This document shows, piece by piece, positions 31,850-44,110 of a DNA stretch of 64,000 bases. Made by a program: the position numbers and the translations under genes. The stretch covers positions 32,353,930 to 32,417,929 of the forward strand of contig NC_035443.2 in NCBI RefSeq assembly GCF_002127325.2, in the 5' to 3' direction. Positions within the stretch are counted from its first letter, which is position 1, and each line of letters starts with the position of its first letter. This stretch comes from Helianthus annuus. Taxonomy: Eukaryota > Streptophyta > Magnoliopsida > Asterales > Asteraceae. The notes under the pieces are model-generated. The model saw nothing but the letters and a program-made list of their open reading frames with translations. It had not been told where the DNA came from and did no database searches.

Positions 31850-34065
31850 TGTAACACCTGAGGAAATTCCGCAACGATCTTGAATTGTCGCTTCACTCTC
31901 TTGTACCTATTTGCTAAATTTCGGGACGAAATTTCCTTCAAGTTGGGGATGATGTGACAACTCGACTTCTTGAGGTTAGTATTATCCTATTCCCCGACTC
32001 CTTTGTTGTATTTACATATCCTAGATCATTGTGCTAGTGGGATTATGTTGCAAACTTGTTAATGAGTAACGTATTGAAATACTCGATTTATATTAAGACA
32101 TCCTTCAACCAAAGATCCTTCGACCGAAAGGTCCAACCTTCGAAGGATCACAAAACCGAAAGATCCAACCTTCGAAGGATCACGAAACATAAGACATAAC
32201 TTTCGACCGAAGACCCTATCCTTCGACCAAGGATAGGATCCTTCGACTGGGATCCGGGTATTACGGCCCAATCTTTCGGCCCAGTCCTTCGGCCCACGAG
32301 TTTAAGGTTATATTTAGAACATACGTGTGTGATACGAACAGTTACAAACCCTAGACCCTCTCATTGTGTGACGGCAGAAGAGCAAGTTTTCTCCTTAGAA
32401 GCATCAAACTGTTGATCCTGTCTTTCGGTTAGTAAGATTCTTGTTCGCTTAGTGAATTAGAAACGCTTATGATTGCTTGTTGATTTAACATAGTAACAAC
32501 CTCGTTCATGGATTGAATACGTATGCGATTAGGTCACGACCGATTATGCATGTGATATTATATTTGATTTGCAATTTCGATTATCGTTTATCGTAACAGT
32601 GATGGTGAACCCACATGTCTTGTGCCGATAACTACTAGTGAATAATTCTGATATGATGAACGTTGTGTGAGAATTAGATCGTTAGACATTATGTGTTAAA
32701 TCATAGTGACTAGTTAGCATGGATATTGGTTTTGATAAAATTGTTGTTAGACGGCACAATCTAAACTGCTGGGTCAAACTGATTAGATCTTGATACATGT
32801 TTACTGTACTGCTTGATGACCATTAGGGTTCCGTTTCGTAACTGATGAATCGAATAATAATTGCTGAATTGTAACCGAAAGATAACTGTGGTAGTCGAAG
32901 GATAACTGGCATAGTCGAAAGATGGCATTTGGTTCGAAACATGATATTTGATTCGAAACATGGTATTTGGTTCGAAACATAGCATTTGGTTCGAAACATA
33001 ACTGTTAGATCGAAAGATAAGTATGTCGAAAGACAGGTAATAGGTCGAAGGATGACTGTGAATCGAAATATAACTGTGTGTCGAAACATAACCATTAACC
33101 AATTGATAACTTATGTGTCGAAGGATAAATACGAAACGAAAGATAGTGTCGAAACATAACTGAGGTGTCGAATGAAAGTGTGAACCGAAAGATATTGAGG
33201 TGTTAACATTGTATTCGTGTACACTAGTTGATGATTAAATGTGAAATGATACGTGTTGTGCTGATATGCAAACTGACTGTTATGTGTAACTATCATAGGG
33301 CTTGGTAAATCACTGTTGTTAAACGAGTAATTAATTCTACCGAGCAATCCAAGGTGAGTTCACTACATTCGAGCATGTGTCCCAGTGGTTGGGGACAGTC
33401 AGTGGGTATCCCATGGGGGGATAAGTCTTTGGGTAAAAACGGGTATATTGGTTAATATTCTCACCTATCATCTTTTGTAAGTCCCTCATCGGGTATTAGT
33501 TAGTAGCGCTACTTAGGTTTGGCACCCTCACCCCGTGCCTGTAGAGGACGGAGGTGAACTAATGACCCAGTCTGGCCCAGTACTAGATAGGAGTACGTGG
33601 GAAGGGCAGTCGTGTATTTCAGGAGCCGTCATTGTTCGGAAATGAGATATTAACAATATTACTTGCATTGATTATTGAACTGTTTTACATACAACGGGTA
33701 ACAAACGTTTTCTAAAACTGTGAACTCGCCAGCTTTGTCTGATACGTGTGTTACATGCTCGCAGGTCCTTAGGTACTGGGAACACAGGAACTTGCTGGCT
33801 GGAGGGCGAGAGTGGTCATGGTTACATTAATGAACTTAGTTATCAGACAATTATTTATTGAGGTTGTTTGGATAGTATTTACAGTATGATACATTAACGC
33901 TTCCGCTGAACTTATGGTTTTTGAACAACTTATGTTTGGGATTTCAGTATTATTAAATGATGAAACTTTATTTCAAACTTGTGATTCAATGTAATTGGTG
34001 GCTCATTGCTAGTCGTCACACGCCTAACAGGGACACTCCCTAGGTGGTAATTTGGGGGTGTGACA
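31850..34065 (+). repeat. 5' LTR of the Tekay-type element
   Basis: TGTAACACC...GGGTGTGACA. The first 100 bp contain a second purine tract and LTR-start-like junction (see findings). A TCGAA(A/G)(C/G)ATA motif cluster lies at 32874-33200 and a CCTTCGA-rich palindromic block at 32098-32290. A possible TATA box, TTATATTTAG, lies near 32308. Confidence 0.95.
32874..33200 (+). repeat. LTR sub-repeat: about 16 copies of TCGAAAcATA-like motif (mirrored at 40390-40716)
   Basis: Variants TCGAAACATA, TCGAAAGATA and TCGAAGGATA recur every 15-25 bp, sometimes in a 19-20 bp higher-order unit ending ATTTGGT. The second LTR has the same set 7516 bp away. Antisense frames of 60-113 codons here are products of the repeat. 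Confidence 0.85.
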
Positions 34066-34068
34066 GTT

Positions 34069-34080
34069 TGGTATCAGAGC
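34069..34080 (+). other. Primer-binding site of the Tekay-type element
   Basis: TGGTATCAGAGC begins three bases after the LTR end (34065), complementary to initiator tRNA-Met. Confidence 0.93.
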
Positions 34081-34624
34081 CACTGGTTATAGTGAATTTG
34101 GTTTTAAAAATGTTTTATAAAACCAGACTATAACTGAACTGATACGACATGGACCATGACACTCAGCTCCAGGCAGCAAGGTTCGTCTCTTGTTTACTAT
34201 TGCATAGCATAGTTAGTACATACTCATGATTAGTATCACACTCGAACGCACGCATGATATTACAATACGAATTACTATGCTATCTGTCTATACTATGTGT
34301 TTTAAGAGTAGAACTCTTCTTGGGTTTACATGCTCTATGTTGTGATATCGACGGTCGTACTGTATGAATTTGGGAAACCTTTTTAACATGAGTAGGGAGG
34401 AACTGAGATAAGCATGCAAATCAGGTTATTATTATGGGTGCACACATAATAACAACGTGAGGTGCATGTGAGTCCCAGTAAATCTCGACTAGTGTGAAAA
34501 AGGAATCCCGCGTTGTTAGTCAATGTTGTATTAGAACCTCGAAAACTGTGAATACTATAGCAATACTTGACATCCGCTTGAAATGGTCTGTTAATTTGTT
34601 ACTTCTTCCCATACTTATAGAATC

Positions 34625-37600
34625 ATGAACGGACGTGGTGGAGGTCGTCGTGGTGGACGCGGTGGACGTGGTGGAGGCCGTGGTGGCGGACATGGCGAGA
34701 TCCATATGACTCAAGCTGAGCTAGAGGAATTACTCAACGCCCAGGTGGCTGCAGCCTTGGCAGCTTATCAGGCTGGTATGACATGTACCAGACATTCCTT
34801 CCTTTGAATCGTGAACTTGAGTCTTACTTGTTGGTTTATTTTCTCTCGTTAATAGGTCAGCCGGCGCCACAAAACCAGCCTCACCCACCGGTCTGCACTT
34901 TTAAAACTTTCAGGGATTGCAAGCCACAGACCTTCAGTGGCACTGAAGGGGCTGTAGGACTTATACGCTGGTTCGAAAAGGCGGAGTCAGTGTTTGCGAT
35001 ATGTAACTGCCCAGTTGGGGATAGAGTAAAGTTTGCAGCAGGCACGCTTCAGGATGGTGCCTTGACCTGGTGGAATGCCCAGGTCCAACTGCTAGGTATT
35101 GAGGCGGCAAACGCCACTACGTGGGATGATTTCAAAGAACTGATGAGAGAGGAATACTGTCCTCGAGACGAAATACAGAAGTTAGAGAATGAGTACTACG
35201 ATCTAAAAATGGTGGGGTCTGAAATTGAGGCGTATGTAAAGCGGTCGTATGAGTTAGCTGATTTGTGTCCGACTCTGTCCCGACCCATGTCCCGAAGAAT
35301 CGAGTTGTTTATTAAGGGGTTACCTCCACGGGTGAAGGGTTTAGTTACAGCGGCGAACCTCAATAACCTAACTCAGATTGTTAGATTGGCGCATAAGATC
35401 GTTGACCAGGAAGTGGAGAGCGACTCATTGCCACCTCGTATTTCTAGCACTACCACAGCTGCCACTACTTCCACTGCATCTGCTGCTGATAGCAAACGTA
35501 AGTGGAACGATACGGACAAGGGGTCCAACTCTGCACAGCCTCAGAAGAAGATGGATACTGGCAGCACCCGCAGTTTCAGTCAGACAGCATCAGTGAATCA
35601 GAACTCGAGTAACAAATCAGGGCAGGGATCATATGCGGGGAAGCTACCCTTGTGCAGCAAGTGTAACTATCATCACAAGGGACAGTGTGCTCGGGTTTGT
35701 CATCGATGTAATCGACCAGGGCATATGGCCAGGGATTGTAGGACCACACTTCCAGCTCAGCAGCAGCCAGCGCAGCAGACGGGTAGGCAACAGCCTCAGC
35801 AAACTCAGGGTACTCAGAGAGGGTGTTATCAGTGTGGAGCCGAGGGACACTTCAAGCGAGACTGCCCTCAGCTGAGGCAGAACACAGGGGGTGGTAACGG
35901 GAACAATAATGCGGGGAATAACGGGGGTAATGTTGCGCGTGGGCGCGGGTTTGTGCTGGGAGCTGGGGAAGCGCGGAATGACGGCAACGTGGTTACTGGT
36001 ACGTTTTCAGTGAACGGTGTTATTGCTTCTATTTTATTTGATTCTGGTGCCGACTGGAGTTACGTGTCTTTAGAGTTTAGTTCCCAGTTAGGGTTAAGTC
36101 CTACACTTCTCGTAATGAAACACATAGTAGAAATCGCAAATGGTAAAACAATCGAAGCTACACATGTTCTATTTGGGTGTAAAATCGATCTTCTGGGTCA
36201 AGTCTTCGACATTGACTTAATTCCTATTACTCTTGGAAGTTTCGACGTGATCGTTGGTATGGACTGGTTGTCCAAGAATCAAGCGGAGATTCTCTGTAAG
36301 GAGAAGATCATACGTGTCCCCCTTCCTAGTGGGGAATTTCTATCAGTTCAGGGTCATCGCAGCGGGACCCCAGTTAGTATTGTCTCGGCAATGAAGGCTC
36401 AGAAGTATTTGCGTAAGGGCTATCCTGCTATACTGGCTCTTGTCACTGATTCACCGCCTAATGAAAGGAAGATTGAGGATCTTCCAGTTGTTCGTGACTA
36501 TCCTGACGTATTTCCTGCGGAACTCCCTGGTTTACCTCCACATCGTCAGGTGGAATTCCAGATTGACCTCGCCCCAGCGGCAGCCCCAGTTGCTCGTGCT
36601 CCTTATCGTCTTGCGCCAGGGGAACTGCAGGAATTATCAAACCAACTCCAAGAGCTGTTGGATAGGGGTTTCATCCGACCTAGCTCTTCCCCCTGGGGAG
36701 CCCCAGTCTTATTTGTGAAGAAGAAGGATGGGTCCTTACGAATGTGTATAGATTATCGCGAGCTCAACAAGATGACCATCAAAAACCGTTACCCTTTGCC
36801 TCGTATTGACGACCTGTTTGACCAATTACAAGGGTCGAGCTTTTACTCTAAGATCGACTTAAGGTCTGGTTATCATCAAGTGCGAGTCAGAGAGGAAGAC
36901 GTCCCCAAAACCGCGTTTCGGACGCGATACGGTCACTATGAGTTCTTGGTTATGCCATTCGGGTTAACCAACGCACCAGCGGTCTTCATGGACCTCATGA
37001 ACCGCGTGTGCAAGCCCTACCTTGATGACTTCGTGATCGTTTTTATTGACGACATTCTAATTTACTCCAAGAACAAGGAGGATCATGAACGGCATTTACG
37101 CCTCATCCTAGAACTCCTGAGGAGGGAGCAGTTGTACGCAAAATTTTCTAAATGCGATTTTTGGATACGGGAGGTACATTTTCTGGGGCATATAGTCAAT
37201 GAGGTGGGCATACATGTGGATCCAGCCAAGGTTGACGCCATTAGGAATTGGGCGGCACCAAAGAACCCTTCGGAGGTGCGGCAATTTCTCGGTCTAGCAG
37301 GGTATTATCGTCGTTTCATTCAGAACTTCTCAAAGATTGCACAGCCACTCACCTCGTTAACACAGAAGAAAGTAGTTTACTCTTGGGGGACGAAGCAGGA
37401 GGATGCTTTCCAGCTTTTGAAACAAAGGTTATGCAGCGCACCAATCTTATCTCTACCGGATGGCACTGAGGATTTTGTAGTTTATTGTGATGCTTCGATT
37501 CAGGGTCTCGGTTGCGTGTTGATGCAACGCGAGAAGGTGATAGCTTACGCTTCTCGACAGTTGAAGGTTCACGAGAAGAACTATACGACACATGACTTGG

Positions 37601-39399
37601 AGTTAGGAGCAGTGGTGTTTGCGCTGAAGATTTGGAGGCACTATTTATACGGTACGAAGTGCGTTATCTATACCGACCACAAGAGCCTTCAGCATATCTT
37701 TGACCAAAAAGAATTGAATATGCGTCAGCGTCGTTGGGTGGAATTGTTCAATGACTACGAGTGTGCCATCAAATACCACCCAGGTAAAGCTAACGTTGTG
37801 GCGGACGCACTTAGCCGCAAAGAAACGAAGCCTAAACGCGTTCGCGCATTACAGCTCACTATCCATTCCAGCCTTCCTGATAAGATTCGTACGGCCCAGA
37901 CTGAGGCATTGAAGGAAGAGAACATTAAAGCTGAGGGTTTACGCGGTATGGAAAAACAGCTTGAACAGGGATCTGATGGCATCTACTACATCATGGGAAG
38001 AGTATGGGTTCCCCTGTTTGGTGATCTTAGAGAACTTGTGATGGATGAAGCACACAAGTCACGATATTCTATTCACCCGGGATCGGACAAGATGTATCAC
38101 GATCTTAAGGTTATGTATTGGTGGCCGAATATGAAAGCCCTCATCGCCACGTACGTGAGCAAATGCTTAACTTGTGCAAGAGTTAAAGCGGAACATCAGA
38201 AGCCTTCGGGTCTACTGCAGCAGCCAGAAATACCCAAATGGAAGTGGGAACAGATCGCTATGGATTTCGTTACTGGATTACCGAGGACTCAGGCTGGAAA
38301 CGATACTATATGGGTGATTGTTGATCGACTCACGAAATCGGCACATTTTCTAGCAATCAAGGAAACAGATAAGTTTTCGCAGCTTGCAGCGGTGTATCTT
38401 AAGGAGGTAGTTGCTCGGCACGGAGTGCCAACTTCTATCATCTCAGATCGAGATCCGCGTTTTACTTCTGAATTATGGCAGTCTATGCACAAATTGTTCG
38501 GTTCGAAACTTGATATGAGCACCGCTTACCACCCACAGACGGATGGTCAGAGTGAGCGCACTATTCAGACACTTGAAGACATGCTGCGGGCATGTGTGAT
38601 CGATTTTGGGAAGGGATGGGAAAGACACTTGCCGTTAATAGAGTTCTCCTACAACAACAGCTACCACACAAGTATTCAGGCAGCTCCGTTCGAAGCATTG
38701 TATGGGCGGAAATGTCGTTCCCCTCTCTGTTGGGCAGAAGTAGGTGACAGTCAACTCACAGGTCCTGAACTCATTCTGGAAACTTCACAAAATATAGCTC
38801 GGATAAGGGATCGTATGGCAGCAGCGCGTGATCGCCAGAAAAGTTATGCTAACAAGCGTAGAAAGCCTTTGGAGTTCGAAGTTAATGATCGGGTTATGTT
38901 GAAAGTTTCACCGTGGAAGGGCGTTGTACCCTTCGGGAAGCGTGGCAAGCTTAATCCACGTTACATTGGGCCATTCAAAATTATTGAGCGGATCGGTAAA
39001 GTCGCTTAGAGACTCGAGTTACCTGCGGAATTAGGCAATGTTCACGATGTGTTTCACGTTTCTCAACTAAAGAAGTGTCTGGTTGATGAGACACTAGTTG
39101 TGCCATTTCAAGAGCTCAAGTTGGATGACAAGCTGCAGTTTGTTGAAGAGCCTATTGAAATCATGGATCGGGAGGTCAAGGTGCATAAACACAGTCGAAT
39201 TCCGATTGTTAGGGTCCGATGGAATTCAAGACGTGGACCAGAGTTCACGTGGGAACGCGAGGATCAGATGAAACTAAAGTACCCTCACCTCTTTCCCAAA
39301 GACAAGGCAGAGTCAAGCAAAACTAGTGAATCTCGGGACGAGATTCCCCTTCAAGTTGGGGATGATGTAACACCTGAGGAAATTCCGCAACGATCTTGA
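34625..39399 (+). pseudogene. Gypsy gag-pol polyprotein with a probable gag intron and one nonsense codon
   Basis: The ATG at 34625 opens an RGG-rich N-terminus. Exon 1 ends at 34775; a GT...AG segment 34776-34855 (80 nt, T-rich before its AG) is apparently spliced, since joining 34775 to 34856 restores smooth sequence (AALAAYQAG then QPAPQNQ). Approximate residues after splicing: gag 65-230, zinc knuckles [14 protein letters not shown] (332) and [14 protein letters not shown] (374), protease [10 protein letters not shown] (about 445), [11 protein letters not shown] (about 781), RNase H VVYCDAS (about 925), integrase zinc region (about 1122), catalytic D, D, E near 1186, 1247 and 1281, and a chromodomain-like end (EFTWERED). 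A TAG at 39007-39009 falls in the integrase C-terminal region; the frame then continues unbroken to 39399, 34 nt into the 3' LTR. A single point change separates it from an intact frame, so this copy depends on readthrough or on partners. Confidence 0.9.
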
Positions 39400-41581
39400 A
39401 TTGTCGCTTCACTCTCTTGTACCTATTTGCTAAATTTCGGGACGAAATTTCCTTCAAGTTGGGGATGATGTGACAACTCGACTTCTTGAGGTTAGTATTA
39501 TCCTATTCCCCGACTCCTTTGTTGTATTTACATATCCTAGATCATTGCGCTAGTGGGATTATGTTGCAAACTTGTTAATGAGTAACGTATTGAAATACTC
39601 GATTTATATTAAGACATCCTTCAACCAAAGATCCTTCGACCGAAAGGTCCAACCTTCGAAGGATCACGAAACCGAAAGATCCAACCTTCGAAGGATCACG
39701 AAACATAAGACATAACTTTCGACCGAAGACCCTATCCTTCGACCAAGGATAGGATCCTTCGACTGGGATCCGGGTATTACGGCCCAATCTTTCGGCCCAG
39801 TCCTTCGGCCCACGAGTTTAAGGTTATATTTAGAACATACGTGTGTGATACGAACAGTTACAAACCCTAGACCCTCTCATTGTGTGACGGCAGAAGAGCA
39901 AGTTTTCTCCTTAGAAGCATCAAACTGTTGATCCTGTCTTTCGGTTAGTAAGATTCTTGTTCGCTTAGTGAATTAGAAACGCTTATGATTGCTTGTTGAT
40001 TTAACATAGTAACAACCTCGTTCATGGATTGAATACGTATGCGATTAGGTCACGACCGATTATGCATGTGATATTATATTTGATTTGCAATTTCGATTAT
40101 CGTTTATCGTAACAGTGATGGTGAACCCACATGTCTTGTGCCGATAACTACTAGTGAATAATTCTGATATGATGAACGTTGTGTGAGAATTAGATCGTTA
40201 GACATTATGTGTTAAATCATAGTGACTAGTTAGCATGGATATTGGTTTTGATAAAATTGTTGTTAGACGGCACAATCTAAACTGCTGGGTCAAACTGATT
40301 AGATCTTGATACATGTTTACTGTACTGCTTGATGACCATTAGGGTTCCGTTTCGTAACTGATGAATCGAATAATAATTGCTGAATTGTAACCGAAAGATA
40401 ACTGTGGTAGTCGAAGGATAACTGGCATAGTCGAAAGATGGCATTTGGTTCGAAACATGATATTTGATTCGAAACATGGTATTTGGTTCGAAACATAGCA
40501 TTTGGTTCGAAACATAACTATTAGATCGAAAGATAAGTATGTCGAAAGACAGGTAATAGGTCGAAGGATGACTGTGAATCGAAATATAACTGTGTGTCGA
40601 AACATAACCATTAACCAATTGATAACTTATGTGTCGAAGGATAAATACGAAACGAAAGATAGTGTCGAAACATAACTGAGGTGTCGAATGAAAGTGTGAA
40701 CCGAAAGATATTGAGGTGTTAACATTGTATTCGTGTACACTAGTTGATGATTAAATGTGAAATGATACGTGTTGTGCTGATATGCAAACTGACTGTTATG
40801 TGTAACTATCATAGGGCTTGGTAAATCACTGTTGTTAAACGAGTAATTAATTCTACCGAGCAATCCAAGGTGAGTTCACTACATTCGAGCATGTGTCCCA
40901 GTGGTTGGGGACAGTCAGTGGGTATCCCATGGGGGGATAAGTCTTTGGGTAAAAACGGGTATATTGGTTAATATTCTCACCTATCATCTTTTGTAAGTCC
41001 CTCATCGGGTATTAGTTAGTAGCGCTACTTAGGTTTGGCACCCTCACCCCGTGCCTGTAGAGGACGGAGGTGAACTAATGACCCAGTCTGGCCCAGTACT
41101 AGATAGGAGTACGTGGGAAGGGCAGTCGTGTATTTCAGGAGCCGTCATTGTTCGGAAATGAGATATTAACAATATTACTTGCATTGATTATTGAACTGTT
41201 TTACATACAACGGGTAACAAACGTTTTCTAAAACTGTGAACTCGCCAGCTTTGTCTGATACGTGTGTTACATGCTCGCAGGTCCTTAGGTACTGGGAACA
41301 CAGGAACTTGCTGGCTGGAGGGCGAGAGTGGTCATGGTTACATTAATGAACTTAGTTATCAGACAATTATTTATTGAGGTTGTTTGGATAGTATTTACAG
41401 TATGATACATTAACGCTTCCGCTGAACTTATGGTTTTTGAACAACTTATGTTTGGGATTTCAGTATTATTAAATGATGAAACTTTATTTCAAACTTGTGA
41501 TTCAATGTAATTGGTGGCTCATTGCTAGTCGTCACACGCCTAACAGGGACACTCCCTAGGTGGTAATTTGGGGGTGTGACA
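39366..41581 (+). repeat. 3' LTR of the Tekay-type element
   Basis: Same length and ends as the 5' LTR. It follows the purine tract TTCAAGTTGGGGATGA at about 39350-39365. It is followed by the AAGAT duplication and the continuation of the split solo LTR. Confidence 0.95.
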
Positions 41582-42497
41582 AAGATGGTGAATATTGTGA
41601 ATGATGGATAATGGTGAATACTTATGGTCATTATAAAAAAAATTCAACACATGATCTTCTTTAAGATTTATTTGTATTCTAGTTAGGATACATGGTTATA
41701 TAAAATAATAATAGTCATGTGGGGCCCTTTGGGCCGGTTATGGTGAAGGGGGGGGGGGGGTTAAAGTGTCAAGTTTTGGAAGTTGAGGGTTTAAAGTGCA
41801 AACGAGGGGGTTTAACTTAGTTTAAATGTGTTTAGGGGTTTTCATGATTTTTAAGGTGTTCTAGTAGCAATACTAGTTTAATATCTAAAAACATTACTTC
41901 TAGTCAAATTTTGATGTTCCGGGTAGTGTCCGGTTATTCGTTTCGTTACGGTTCGTTAAAGTGCTGAATTGCGCAGTCTCACTAAGTGAGAAGCACATTT
42001 TGTGGCAGTTTTAATTCCCGACACTTTATAAGTTATTTTGGACAACAAAACATAAATTTTGCATGATATTATTGTGTTAAATAGCTGATTATAGCTGAAT
42101 TAGTGCTGATTTATGCAGAATTCTGCATTTAAAGTGCGTTTCGGGTGTTTTTTAGTTCATAGTTTAGCTTCCGGAAAGTTTATATGTTAACCCTTGTATC
42201 CACACCTGTGTTTTAATGTATTTTAAATGTTGGACCTATTCCTAGGCCCTAATTCTAATATCTGACTGCTTCCTGCAGATTTGCTGACACAGTGTGTCTT
42301 ACCGGTGAGTTTACTAGTCTTTCTGATGCAACGCTTAAAGTAATGCATAAAGCAATATTTGAAGTATAAAACGTGCATGAATTCACATGTATAGCATGAA
42401 ATCAGACAATGTTGACATTTAAGCACATAATTGCAGATAATAAATAATATTAAAATAGTACGAAAATTACCCGTTTTGTGCCAGTTGTCACAAAGTG

Positions 42498-42779
42498 GAG
42501 GCGGAGCGGTCCTGTGGAGGTTTCTTATCGCATGGGCTCTCTCTCTCTCTCTCTCTCTCTCCTAAGGAACTCTCTCTTTCTAGAAGATGGGTAACCGTAC
42601 ACACCCTTAATACAATAAAGAAATACAAAAAAAAAAATAGTGCTGAAGCCAACCGTACAACTAACTTAAGCCCATCAAAAGTGATACATGACTAAAGCAG
42701 CATGTACAACCTTTACTGCACGAAAATCTTGCAAATTAGAGAAATATATAATGTTTTCTTGTAATAATAATAAAATCTA
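42498..42779. other. Intergenic with (CT)n tract
   Basis: A CT microsatellite of about 25 bp at 42538-42562 and an A-rich run at 42629-42637; no gene seen. Confidence 0.5.
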
Positions 42780-43850
42780 GGTTTTCTCTGTGCTATGGTA
42801 GTTTGATTGTCTTTCCCGATGGTATGCGGCGTGACTTTGTCGTTATTGGCTCGACTCATCAGAAACCACTAAAATGAAGATCGATAAAAGCGAATATTGA
42901 TCCAAATTTTAATAGTATCAACTAAAAGAAGGCCCCCCTACGTTACACAATGGGAGCTTGATCGGTTTTTACGGTGCTACGTGTTGTGACTTTATTCATT
43001 ATCTGTTTGACTCGTCGGAAACCATAAAAGCGAATATAGATACCGGATTTTTCCCCGTGCTACGCGGTGGGGGTATGATCATTTTACTCGTACTACAAGG
43101 CCGGCATGCCTTTGGTCATTATTGACTCGACTCATCAAAAACCATAAATGTGAATATCAATATTGTTTCCTTAAATTCAGATTAAAAAATAGGTTTTTCC
43201 CACACATGACATGGCGGGAGTTTGGTCGTTTTCCCCGTGCTAAACCATATAAAGCAAAGATCTATAACCGATAATACTAATTAAAAAAAGTTACCCCCTC
43301 TCGCCCTACGCGACGGGAGTTTGATCGTTTTTCCCCTGTGCTATACGGCATGACTTTGGTCATTATTGGCTCGACTAATTAGAAACCATTGTCCATAATA
43401 ACGAAGACCGATAAAAGTGGATATCGATACCGGGTTTTGTCCCCACGCTATGTGCTGGGAGTATGATCGGCTTTCCCTCATGTTACGCGGCGTGACCTTG
43501 GTTGTTCTTGGCTCGGCTCATCGGCAAACCATAAAACCGAACATTGATAAAAGTGAATATCAATATCGATTCCGATAATACCAATTCAAAAAATAAAATT
43601 AGTTTTTCACACTGCGCTACGTAGCGAGAATTTGATCGTTTTCCATTATGATAGCGACGTGACTTTGATTGTTATCGGCTCTACTCGTCAGAAATCATAA
43701 AAGCGAAAAAATAAGTTTTTCCCACCTCGCTACTCAGCGGAATTTGATCGTTTTCCCCGTGTTACACGGGCGACTTTGGTCATTATCGGTTCTGCTCATT
43801 GGAAACCATTAAACCGATTCCAATGATACAAATGCAAAAACCAAAAAAGA
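42780..43850. repeat. Degenerate tandem array of CCCCGTGCTACGCGG-type units
   Basis: About seven diverged units, each carrying a GCTACGCGGYGGGAG-like word, GTTTGATCGTTTTCCC, then GACTTTGGTCGTTATTGGCTCGACTC-type sequence and AAACCATAAAAGCGAATAT. Unit length is about 130-200 bp. The GCTACGCGG words form small hairpins like those at plant Helitron 3' ends, so a Helitron-associated minisatellite is possible but unproven. Confidence 0.6.
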
Positions 43851-43925
43851 ATCACTAAAAGCCAAAAACTATAAAAATAAATAAATAAACACTAAGCATA
43901 AGACCATCCAATAATTGTTATATCT

Positions 43926-44110
43926 AATCTTCTAATAAAGGATTCCAATAAATGTCACATGACATTCTCTCCTTTAATTTTTTTAATAGTTATTAATATC
44001 TAATCAAATCTAATCTATAAATTACAATAAAGCAAAACAAGCTAATGCCACATGGCATCTTATTAAACCACTTATTGCCACCTGGCATCCTATTATTCTA
44101 TTTTGAATCA
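43926..44110 (+). mobile_element. Possible Helitron 5' end
   Basis: TCTAATCTTCTAATAAAGGA then AATGTCACATGACATTCTCTCC resembles the TC-start and (G/C)CCACATGGCATTCTC region of plant Helitron 5' termini, and it follows an A as expected for A-T insertion. GCCACATGGCAT and GCCACCTGGCAT recur at about 44045-44090. I did not find the matching CTRR 3' end. Downstream carries a stray exon, which would suit capture by a Helitron. Confidence 0.4.

Larger units (their letters stand above)
31850..41581 (+). mobile_element. Complete Tekay-type Ty3/gypsy retrotransposon, very young
   Basis: Two 2216-bp LTRs (31850-34065, 39366-41581) bound a 5.3-kb internal region with primer site, gag-pol and a purine tract. 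AAGAT flanks it at 31845-31849 and 41582-41586. By eye the LTRs differ at about three sites (for example near 32027, 32152 and 33006 against the matching bases of the right copy), i.e. about 0.14 percent. Clade is judged from the chromodomain-like C-terminus, Met primer site and long LTRs. It sits inside the solo LTR in opposite orientation. Confidence 0.95.
28860..42492 (-). mobile_element. Solo gypsy LTR (3.9 kb) split by a younger gypsy element
   Basis: The left end reads TGTCACACCCC and the right end GTTGTCACA; in minus orientation this is TGTGACAAC...GGGGTGTGACA, the shape of a Tekay-type LTR. The pentamer AAGTG flanks it exactly at 28855-28859 and 42493-42497. Subtracting the nested element and one of its duplications leaves 28860-31849 plus 41587-42492, 3896 bp, with no primer site, gag or pol. 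It is therefore best read as a solo LTR left by LTR-LTR recombination. A 93-codon frame at 29207-29488 (minus) inside it has no recognised domain. Confidence 0.85.

Noticed and set aside
32874..33200. Evenly spaced short repeats that might suggest a CRISPR array
   Set aside because: This is plant LTR DNA; repeats are 9-10 bp, variable, and have no unique-length spacers.
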